A DNA stretch of 64,000 nucleotides, from contig CATIUR010000001.1 in assembly GCA_949592205.1 (NCBI GenBank), positions 67,718,059 through 67,782,058 on the forward strand, read 5' to 3'. Numbering within the stretch: position 1 is the first letter of the stretch; every line of letters starts with the position of its first letter. The DNA is from Helichrysum umbraculigerum. Lineage: Eukaryota > Streptophyta > Magnoliopsida > Asterales > Asteraceae. Shown here one piece after another: positions 1 to 8,798 of this stretch. The position numbers and the translations under genes were made by a program. The notes beneath the pieces are model-generated. The model was given only the letters and a program-made list of their open reading frames with translations. It was not told the DNA's origin and made no database searches.

Positions 1-1546
1 TCACCTGGTTCTTGAAGTGTTAATCAATTAAACTTGAAGTAATTAGCAGTGTGTTGGTGTCCAAAGACTTGAAACCTGAATGTGTCCACAACACTTAAAT
101 TGTCATTAATTGTATTGGTATCCCGAAAGACTACCATTTGAATTGTTTGTCTAACTTAATGTCCAAATTACCCCGATTTGGTTGATTGTTTTATTACAAG
201 TTACTACGACTTGTTTGAATAAGTTGATACAAGTTACAACGACTTGTTTGAATAAGTTGGTACAAGTTACAATGACTTGTTTGATTGAATTGTCTAAGTT
301 ACTATGACTTAGTTGATTTAATTGTGTATTTGAAAATGTGTACGGCCCGTTGGTGACGGTTGTAACGATAGTTCTAAAATGTTATTATATTGTTGCTACA
401 GTGAATTGTTACAGTGAATTGCTACAGTAAAATTTGACTTTGAAAATTTTGAGGTTTGAAGATTCTGTTTTGTGCGACGTAGCCTGCGACGTTGGGTGCG
501 ACGTCGCAGATCCGGACTGCGACGTTGGGCACGGCGTCGCTATGTGCGACTTTCGCAATTTAATGCGACGTAGAGTGCTGCGTCGCTATATGCGACGTTG
601 AGGATATAGTGCGACGTAGGTCGCTGCGTCGCATTTGCTCCAGGCCAAATGCGACGTACGGGTCTGATCGGAATTTCAACCTCAAAAACGCATTTTCCGG
701 CCATCGATCGGCATGATATTTTTACCCAACCCATTTTAAGACATTACAAGGTTATACAAACAACTAGCAAGTTATAAAACTTAAAAACGAGAGTTTTCGG
801 AGTTGTGTCGGAAACTTACAAATCGCCGAAATAAAATTCCGGAAAGATAGGATTGTAGATCGTGAAGAGGTGAATCTTTTGTCCCAAACAAGCTTGAAGA
901 TCCGGGGTCGTTTAGGGTGTTTATTTTGTGATTTTTGATGATTTGGGGGTGATGAAATTTGAGAGAAATTAGAGAGGAGAGAGATAGAGAAAAAGAGAAA
1001 TGAGAGAAAAGTGGGTGGGAGTGGGAGGTTAAACTCCCATTTTCGCCTCGCGTTCCCGCTCCGTGTGGTGTTCGTTCGCTCCGTTGTTCAAACGTTAAAT
1101 GATTTTTTTACACATTAAAAGATAAGTTTTAAATTACGAATTTATTATAAAATGTTTTATTAAAATAATTTATCAATTATCCATTTGGGATATCTAAATT
1201 GAAATTCGTTTTATTTGTTTGCGCGTTTGTATGTTTAATCGCGTATACGTTAATTGTTTAATAAAATTTGGATACGAAATATTATTATAAATAATATTTT
1301 TGAATAAATTGAGTTATTAAATAACATTTGTATTACTTAATAATTTGTTCACCAACGTCCGTATTTATTGTATCGAAATTCATTCGATTTGAGACTCGTA
1401 CGATTTAAACAAACCGCATAATTGTAGATATATATTCAACAATATATATAATAATTGATACATTAATTAGCCTAACACAGAACTAATTACATGTACTAAA
1501 ACTTGATTAGGCACTAAATTCTAGTCCTAAATTGACGGTTGTCACA
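1..1546 (-). repeat. Element A 3' LTR (window-truncated)
   Basis: Matches 7254-8798 nearly base for base. In sense orientation it begins TGTGACAACC at 1546. It contains a GCGACG palindrome array (472-660), a conserved GTAAGT donor-like site near 810 and a purine/pyrimidine-rich leader stretch near 950-1020. Reading frames here, for example 540-734, are by-products of the palindromes and recur in both LTRs. Confidence 0.95.
472..660 (-). repeat. Phased palindrome array in LTR of A
   Basis: Units of GCGACG-N10-CGTCGC start at 519, 565 and 611, exactly 46 bp apart. They are followed by a 10-bp-arm palindrome with a 10-base loop at 627-656. The same array recurs at 7725-7913 in the other LTR. 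The 627-656 unit is identical in sense orientation to the first unit of element D (23541-23570). Function is unknown. Confidence 0.85.
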
Positions 1547-1560
1547 TTCTCCCCCTGTTA
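1547..1560 (-). other. Polypurine tract of element A
   Basis: On the minus strand the run TAACAGGGGGAGAA directly abuts the 3' LTR start TGTGACAACC. This is the plus-strand primer position of a Ty3/gypsy element; the same tract precedes the 3' LTRs of C and D. Confidence 0.9.
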
Positions 1561-1580
1561 GAAGAATTTCGTCCCGAAAT

Positions 1581-4500
1581 TTATGTTGAAGTCATGTTTG
1601 ACGTTGAATCAGTGAAGAGTTGAGGATACTTGAGTCGCATTTGGTCCTCCCGTTCCCAGGTGAATTCCGGACCGCGCCGCGAATTCCACCTAACCTTGAC
1701 GATAGGAATACGACTTTGTTTAAGTTGTTTGACCTCACGGTCCATGATTTCAGCGGGTTCCTCAACAAAGTGAAGTTTTTCGTCAACTCGAATTTCATCG
1801 AGTGGAATGATAAGTGTCTCATCAGACAGACACTTCTTCAGATTTGAAACATGAAATGTGGGATGCACGCTGCTGAGTTCAGATGGCAGCTGCAATCGAT
1901 AAGCCACTGGACCAATCCTTTCGAGGATCTCGAATGGTCCAATGTATCTGGGATTTAACTTCCCTCGTTTACCAAATCGGATTACGCCTTTCCAAGGCGA
2001 TACTTTGAGTAGTACTCGATCCCCAACTTGGAACTCGAGTGGTTTGCGCCTCACGTCAGCATAACTTTTCTGACGATCACGCGCGGCTTTGAGTTTGTTT
2101 TGAATTTCGACGATTTTCTCGGTTGTTTCGTGAATGATCTCTGGACCCGTGAGTTGGCTGTCCCCAACTTCGGTCCAACAGATAGGTGACCGGCACTTAC
2201 GACCGTACAGTGCCTCGAAAGGTGCAGCTTTAATGCTGGTATGATAACTGTTGTTATACGAGAACTCGCACAATGGTAGGTGTTTTTCCCAGTTTACACC
2301 GAAGTCTACTACGCAGGCCCGTAGCATATCTTCAAGTGTTTGAATGGTTCGTTCACTTTGACCGTCTGTTTGAGGATGGTATGCGGTACTCATATCAAGT
2401 CGAGTACCCAGGGATTTTTGAAGTGATTGCCAAAATTGTGAAGTGAAACGACTATCCCTATCGGAGATAATTGAAATTGGAACACCGTGTTTGGTCACGA
2501 TTTCCTTCAAATAGATTCTGGTGAGGCGTTCCATTTTGTCGGATTCCTTGATTGCCAAGAAGTGAGCAGACTTTGTGAGACGATCCACGATCACCCAAAT
2601 GGTATCGCAACCGCTCGATGACTTGGGTAGTTTGGTTATGAAATCCATGGCAATTTGTTCCCATTTCCATTCAGGAAGACTGGGTTGTTGAAGTAAACCA
2701 GAAGGTTTTTGATATTCGATTTTGACTTTGGAGCAAGTAAGGCACTTGCTGACATAGGTGGTGATTTCAGCTTTCATGTTCGGCCACCAGTAGAAGTCCT
2801 TGATACCGTGGTACATTTTATCGGATCCCGGATGGATAGAATATTTGGACTTGTGAGCTTCATCCATCACCAAGTCTCGTAGGTTCCCAAATTTAGGCAA
2901 CCAGATTCGGTTTGAGAAATACCTAATCCCGTTAGGTCTGATTTCGAATTGTTTATCCATGCCCCGCAAGGCTTCATCTTTGACATTTTCGGGTTTTAAG
3001 GCTTCGAGTTGAGCAGTGAGGATTTGAATGTTTAAATTGTTGTGAATGGTCATACTGAGGGCTCGAACCCGAAGTGGTTTCACTCGCTCTTTTCGACTGA
3101 GGGCGTCAGCAACAACATTTGCTTTGCCTGGATGATACTTGAGTTCGCAGTCGTAATCGGTAAGTAACTCAACCCATCGACGTTGCCTCATGTTGAGATC
3201 CTTCTGATCGAATATGTGTTGAAGGCTTTTATGGTCGGTAAAGATTGTACATCTGGTACCGTAAAGGTAATGTCTCCAGATTTTGAGGGCAAAAACGACA
3301 GCTCCTAGCTCGAGGTCGTGGGTGGTGTAATTCTTTTCATGAATCTTGAGCTGTCGGGAAGCATAAGCTATGACTTTGTCTCGTTGCATAAGCACACAAC
3401 CGAGACCTTGATGAGAAGCATCGCAGTATACCACGAAGTCATCGGTGCCTTCGGGTAATGAGAGGATAGGAGCACTGCAAAGCTTTTGTTTTAAGAGTTG
3501 GAATGCCGATTCTTGTTCATCAGTCCAGTCAAACTTTTTATCTTTCTGGGTCAGAGTCGTAAGTGGTATGGCTATCTTGGAGAAATTTTCAATGAATCGT
3601 CGATAGTATCCGGCCAGTCCTAGAAACTGCCGTACTTCGGTCGGAGTGGTTGGCGATTGCCAGTCTTTGATAGCCTCGATTTTTGACGGGTCAACGTGAA
3701 TCCCCTGCCTGTCAATCACGTGACCAAGGAATTGAACAGTTTCGATCCAGAACTCACACTTAGAGAACTTAGCATAGAGCTCCTCGTGTTTAAGTAGTTC
3801 AAGGATGGTTCTGAGGTGTTGCGCATGCTCTTCTTTGCTTCGTGAATATATGAGAATGTCATCGATGAAGACAATGACAAACTTATCAAGGTAAGGTTTA
3901 CACACCCGATTCATAAGGTCCATGAATACAGCCGGTGCATTGGTTAGGCCAAATGGCATCACTTGAAATTCGTAATGCCCGTAACGAGTTCTGAAAGCGG
4001 TTTTTGGAATATCGGCATCGCGAACACGCAATTGGTGATAACCGGATCGGAGATCAATCTTTGAATAACAACTCGACCCTTGAAGTTGGTCGAACAAATC
4101 ATCGATTCGAGGAAGTGGATACCGGTTCTTGACAGTTATCTTGTTCAACTCTCGATAGTCGATACACATTCGAAAAGAACCATCTTTCTTCTTAACAAAT
4201 AGGACCGGAGCTCCCCAAGGTGAAGAACTCGGCCTGATAAACCCTCGTTCCAGGAGTTCCTGTAACTGGGTGGACAGCTCCTGAAGTTCGGATGGAGCTA
4301 AACGGTATGGTGCTCGGGCCACAGGCGCAGCACCCGGTACAAGATCGATTGAGAACTCAACCTGTCTTGGTGGGGGTAGACCAGGCAGTTCCTCAGGAAA
4401 GACTTCTGGAAAGTCTCGAACAATTGGAACATCCTCAAGTCGCTTCTCCTCCGACTTTTTCTCCATGATGTGCGCGAGGATTGCTGGATAACCCTTTCTC

Positions 4501-6026
4501 AGAAATTTCCGGGTTTTAAGACAAGAGATGATGTTAAGCCTCGTCCCACCGGTCTCCCCCTGTATGATCAGGGTTCTACCGACAGTGAGAGGTATGCGAA
4601 CAATTTTGTCATAGCAGATGATTTCGGCACGATGTTTGGATAACCAGTCCATGCCTACGATGACATCGAAACTTCCTATCTCAACAGGCATAAGATCTAT
4701 GGAGAAGGTTTCGTCGGCTAGATTTAAGGTGCAATTAGGTATCACACTATTGGTTTCTATCAACTTGCCATTTGCTAGCTCTACGGTGTACTTAACGTCT
4801 AAAGCAACAGGTGTAATGTCAAGTAGAGGGCAAAATTCATCGGAAATAAAACTCCTATCGGCACCAGTATCAAACAGAATGGAAGCAGTTAAATTGTTGA
4901 GGAGGAACATACACGTGACCACATTCGGGTCCTGACGGGCGTCCCCTGAGTTGATCACGAAGGCGCTACTTTTGGTGTTGTTGTTGTTGCGGTGGTTGTT
5001 GTTGTTGTTGCCCTTATTCTTCAATTTTGGGCAAGAATCCCTGAAGTGTCCTGGGTTTCCACATTCATAACAGGACTTAGGTTGTCGGGTATTTCTGTCA
5101 GAGGGGTTGTTGTTGGATTTGGGAGCTCGGCAATCCTTAGTCGAATGCCCGTACCTCCTGCAGTTGTTGCAAGGGGTATTGCACTGACCAAAATGATGAT
5201 AGTTACACTTGGGACAATAAGGTCTGTCCCCGGTGTAGCTGCGGGTGGTTTCAGAGTTGGTGTTGTAGACTTGGATGGCGTTGTTTTTCTTGTTTGAGTT
5301 ATGGTGGTGTTCAGTGGATTTGCGTTTGTTGTTGTTAGAGGATGAGGTGTTGGAGGTCTCACGGCTGACAACTAGAGCCATGAGTTCGTGGGCCAATCGA
5401 ATGGCACTCTCAGTAGTAGTTGGTTTGGATGAGGCGACGTTGCCCTGGATGTTCTCGGGGAGTCCACGAATGTATTTCTTAATGTCCTTACTTTCTGGTT
5501 CGACTAAACCCGGGCATAATAAAGCAAACTGCTGAAATTTAGTGGTATAATCAGCAACATCATTTCCCTGCACCTCCAGATGCCAGAATTCTTCTTCCAG
5601 CCTGTGCAATTCCTCTTCAGGACAGTATTTTTCTGTCAGTTTCTTTTTCAGTTCGGCCCAAGGAAGTCGGTTTGCAACCTCAAGGCCTACGGAGTTTGCA
5701 TGGGTTTTCCACCACGTGAGTGCACCTTCCTGAAAGGTGTAAGCAGCGAATTTGACCTTGTTGTTCTCAGTGCAATCGCAGAGACTGAAAACAGATTCCA
5801 TGCGCTCAATCCAACGGATTAAGCCAATGGCACCTTCCGTGCCCTTGAAGTATAGCGGTTTACAGCTAAGAAAGTCCTTATAGGAGCAAGGTTTGGGTGG
5901 TGGAGTATTGGTTGCTGTGTCCTCGCTACCGGGTGGTGTTCGAGTAGCCAAGGCTTCGGTCACACTGCGGGCAATTATTCCCGCGATCTCAGCTTCGCTA
6001 AGGGTAATTTGACGACGAGGAGGCAT
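1581..6026 (-). CDS. Gag-Pol polyprotein of Tekay element A (intact)
   Basis: A single 1481-residue frame with every Tekay domain in order. Gag spans about 1-360 with two zinc knuckles (near 286-299 and 319-332). The aspartic protease motif DTG is at 386-388. Reverse transcriptase spans about 600-780 with the FIDD catalytic box at 720-723, and RNase H about 866-975. Integrase has its H2C2 zinc finger at H1058, H1065, C1095 and C1098, and D1128, D1189 and E1225 in D,D(35)E spacing. A chromodomain lies at about 1415-1470, which in this lineage directs insertion to heterochromatin. No stop, frameshift or missing catalytic residue was seen, so the element may still be competent. The start is the first ATG after the leader and gives MPPRRQ, as in element B. 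It acts in cytoplasmic particles, then the nucleus. Confidence 0.95.
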   Translation of the reverse strand: MPPRRQITLSEAEIAGIIARSVTEALATRTPPGSEDTATNTPPPKPCSYKDFLSCKPLYFKGTEGAIGLIRWIERMESVFSLCDCTENNKVKFAAYTFQEGALTWWKTHANSVGLEVANRLPWAELKKKLTEKYCPEEELHRLEEEFWHLEVQGNDVADYTTKFQQFALLCPGLVEPESKDIKKYIRGLPENIQGNVASSKPTTTESAIRLAHELMALVVSRETSNTSSSNNNKRKSTEHHHNSNKKNNAIQVYNTNSETTRSYTGDRPYCPKCNYHHFGQCNTPCNNCRRYGHSTKDCRAPKSNNNPSDRNTRQPKSCYECGNPGHFRDSCPKLKNKGNNNNNHRNNNNTKSSAFVINSGDARQDPNVVTCMFLLNNLTASILFDTGADRSFISDEFCPLLDITPVALDVKYTVELANGKLIETNSVIPNCTLNLADETFSIDLMPVEIGSFDVIVGMDWLSKHRAEIICYDKIVRIPLTVGRTLIIQGETGGTRLNIISCLKTRKFLRKGYPAILAHIMEKKSEEKRLEDVPIVRDFPEVFPEELPGLPPPRQVEFSIDLVPGAAPVARAPYRLAPSELQELSTQLQELLERGFIRPSSSPWGAPVLFVKKKDGSFRMCIDYRELNKITVKNRYPLPRIDDLFDQLQGSSCYSKIDLRSGYHQLRVRDADIPKTAFRTRYGHYEFQVMPFGLTNAPAVFMDLMNRVCKPYLDKFVIVFIDDILIYSRSKEEHAQHLRTILELLKHEELYAKFSKCEFWIETVQFLGHVIDRQGIHVDPSKIEAIKDWQSPTTPTEVRQFLGLAGYYRRFIENFSKIAIPLTTLTQKDKKFDWTDEQESAFQLLKQKLCSAPILSLPEGTDDFVVYCDASHQGLGCVLMQRDKVIAYASRQLKIHEKNYTTHDLELGAVVFALKIWRHYLYGTRCTIFTDHKSLQHIFDQKDLNMRQRRWVELLTDYDCELKYHPGKANVVADALSRKERVKPLRVRALSMTIHNNLNIQILTAQLEALKPENVKDEALRGMDKQFEIRPNGIRYFSNRIWLPKFGNLRDLVMDEAHKSKYSIHPGSDKMYHGIKDFYWWPNMKAEITTYVSKCLTCSKVKIEYQKPSGLLQQPSLPEWKWEQIAMDFITKLPKSSSGCDTIWVIVDRLTKSAHFLAIKESDKMERLTRIYLKEIVTKHGVPISIISDRDSRFTSQFWQSLQKSLGTRLDMSTAYHPQTDGQSERTIQTLEDMLRACVVDFGVNWEKHLPLCEFSYNNSYHTSIKAAPFEALYGRKCRSPICWTEVGDSQLTGPEIIHETTEKIVEIQNKLKAARDRQKSYADVRRKPLEFQVGDRVLLKVSPWKGVIRFGKRGKLNPRYIGPFEILERIGPVAYRLQLPSELSSVHPTFHVSNLKKCLSDETLIIPLDEIRVDEKLHFVEEPAEIMDREVKQLKQSRIPIVKVRWNSRRGPEFTWEREDQMRLKYPQLFTDSTSNMTST

Positions 6027-6475
6027 GATGCTGAGTAAGAAAGAACAAGGAAATGAAATAAGATGCTAGTCCGAGTATGATGAACTAGTGGTGTGTTTGT
6101 CATTTCGAGACAAAGCGTTAGAGAGAAAGAGGCCTATATTCATATAATAATATAGCCTAAAGTGGTAATGAGGTCTACTTATGTAAGTATATATGTATAT
6201 CACATAATAACCTATTGAGTGTCTAGCACAGACGTGTTTTGAGTCCCGTTTCTCTCGAGGTCAGAGTCAACTAATGCATTCCTGTTCAACATAACTCTTT
6301 CAGATTTCACATCATCTTTCTCTAATTGTACATAGTTGATCAGGCTATGTTAAATTAAAGTCATATGATGTAATCCCTGAACTAGTCATAACTAATAAGG
6401 AATACTGCCTAACGGTCATAGTCTAGGCCCACTAAATGCAACCTAGTTCACTATAACCTGGCTTTGATACCAATC
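6027..6475 (-). other. Untranslated leader and primer site of element A
   Basis: The primer-binding site is at 6460-6473, adjoining the 5' LTR. On the minus strand it reads TTGGTATCAAAGCC, one base off the usual initiator-Met match TGGTATCAGAGCC. The leader is clearly homologous to those of B and D. Near 6089-6116 it keeps AACGCTTTGTCTC and a start codon followed by codons like the first few of the extra ORF of D, but the rest of that ORF is missing here, so this is a deletion remnant. Confidence 0.75.
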
Positions 6476-8798
6476 TGTGACACCCCCAAATTTAATGATT
6501 TGCGGAAGCTTGATTTGGGTGTCACTAATCAATATACAAAGCACATAAGATATAATGAACGACCACTATATGCGTCGTTTTAAACTTGTATAAATAAGGT
6601 AAATGTTTACATCAAAATATAGTTACATTAGCTCGTTTCCTGAAATTGAGAGATTACATAGCATAATTACTTTTACAAAATATAATAATGCAGTCCAATC
6701 TCTAGTTGTATGTATGCTGACTCGAGCTAATAATTCCTGCTTGTGCAGCCAAACTACTGCTGGGTACCTGTGATAAATACTAAAATGGGTCAGCGAAAAC
6801 GCTGGTGAGCTCACAGGTTTGTATGTCAATGTATAGTTGTAAGAACCGCAAGATTTATATTGAATTTAAAATGCAATTAAGCAAGATAAAAGTTATACTG
6901 TCCATGAGCACATAGTCTGAGCTTAACTTGATTTGTCAGGCCCACTTAAGGAAACCTAACTTGAAATGCCTCCTACGAGTGCCTAATCAACACTCGTCTT
7001 CCCAAATGCTAATACATCCGTTTGACCGGTTAGTGCGTGCTAACCCGGATGAGGATTGTCAATCCCATATGATATCATATACTAACATTCACGCTATAAA
7101 TACTAGAGACTATGCTTATGGAGGACTTTAAATTGATTAGCTTGAAACTCATGTAGTATTTGAAGTTTGGCACTTACGTTCTACTTGTAAAACAAAATCG
7201 AGTAGTAATATCACACCCCTAGTTGTAAAGCAGTGAAAATGGGGCTATGAAACTCACCTGGTTCTTGAAGTGTTAATCAATTAAACTTGAAGTAATTAGC
7301 AGTGTGTTGGTGTCCAAAGACTTGAAACCTGAATGTGTCCACGACACTTAAATTGTCATTAATTGTATTGGTATCCCGAAAGACTACCATTTGAATTGTT
7401 TGTCTAACTTAATGTCCAAATTACCCCGATTTGGTTGATTGTTTTATTACAAGTTACTACGACTTGTTTGAATAAGTTGATACAAGTTACAACGACTTGT
7501 TTGAATAAGTTGGTACAAGTTACAACGACTTGTTTGATTGAATTGTCTAAGTTACTATGACTTAGTTGATTTAATTGTGTATTTGAAAATGTGTACGGCC
7601 CGTTGGTGACGGTTGTAACGATAGTTCTAAAATGTTATTATATTGTTGCTACAGTGAATTGTTACAGTGAATTGCTACAGTAAAATTTGACTTTGAAAAT
7701 TTTGAGGTTTGAAGATTTTGTTTTGTGCGACGTAGCCTGCGACGTTGGGTGCGACGTCGCAGATCCGGACTGCGACGTTGGGCACGGCGTCGCTATGTGC
7801 GACTTTCGCAATTTAATGCGACGTAGAGTGCTGCGTCGCTATATGCGACGTTGAGGATATAGTGCGACGTAGGTCGCTGCGTCGCATTTGCTCCAGGCCA
7901 AATGCGACGTACGGGTCTGATCGGAATTTCAACCTCAAAAACGCATTTTCCGGCCATCGATCGGCATGATATTTTTACCCAACCCATTTTAGGACATTAC
8001 AAGGTTATACAAACAACTAGCAAGTTATAAAACTTAAAAACGAGAGTTTTCGGAGTTGTGTCGGAAACTTACAAATCGCCGAAATGAAATTCCGGAAAGA
8101 TATGATTGTAGATCGTGAAGAGGTGAATCTTTTGTCCCAAACAAGCTTGAAGATCCGGGGTCGTTTAGGGTGTTTATTTTGTGATTTTTGATGATTTGGG
8201 GGTGATGAAATTTGAGAGAAATTAGAGAGGAGAGAGATAGAGAAAAAGAGAAATGAGAGAAAAGTGGGTGGGAGTGGGAGGTTAAACTCCCATTTTCGCC
8301 CCGCGTTCCCGCTCCGTGTGGTGTTCGTTCGCTCCGTTGTTCAAACGTTAAATGATTTTTTACACATTAAAAGATAAGTTTTAAATTACAAATTTATTAT
8401 AAAATGTTTTATTAAAATAATTTATCAATTATCCATTTGGGATATCTAAATTGAAATTCGTTTTATTTGTTTGCGCGTTTGTATGTTTAATCGCGTATAC
8501 GTTAATTGTTTAATAAAATTTGGATACGAAATATTATTATAAATAATATTTTTGAATAAATTGAGTTATTAAATAACATTTGTATTACTTAATAATTTGT
8601 TCACCAACGTCCGTATTTATTGTATCGAAATTCATTCGATTTGAGACTCGTACGATTTAAACAAACCGCATAATTGTAGATATATATTCAACAATATATA
8701 TAATAATTGATACATTAATTAGCCTAACACAGAACTAATTACATGTACTAAAACTTGATTAGGCACTAAATTCTAGTCCTAAATTGACGGTTGTCACA
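6476..8798 (-). repeat. Element A 5' LTR (complete, 2323 bp)
   Basis: Bounded by TGTGACACCCCC on the primer-site side and by ...GTTGTCACA at 8798. In sense order it holds a conserved promoter-proximal block with a pyrimidine-rich leader (about 8330-8210), a GTAAGT site near 8065, the palindrome array 7725-7913, a GTGAGT donor-like site (7252-7257), a 14-bp palindrome at 7067-7080 and a stem-loop at 7028-7045. Confidence 0.95.
7725..7913 (-). repeat. Phased palindrome array, second LTR of A
   Basis: Copy of the array at 472-660, shifted by 7253 bp. The GCGACG-N10-CGTCGC cores start at 7772, 7818 and 7864. The reading frame at 7793-7987 is a by-product. Confidence 0.85.

Larger units (their letters stand above)
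1..8798 (-). mobile_element. Element A: Tekay-type Ty3/gypsy LTR retrotransposon
   Basis: Two near-identical LTRs flank one uninterrupted gag-pol reading frame. In sense (minus) order: 5' LTR 8798-6476, tRNA-Met primer site, leader, polyprotein 6026-1581, purine tract, 3' LTR 1546 to beyond base 1. The left LTR lacks its first 778 bp because the window starts inside it. By eye the two LTRs differ at about eight substitutions and one T-run indel over 1545 bp, so the insertion is young. The base after the right LTR (8799) continues a sequence that recurs intact from 15168, so A is inserted inside the left LTR of element B. The RT motifs and C-terminal chromodomain place it in the Tekay (Del) chromovirus lineage. 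Confidence 0.93.
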
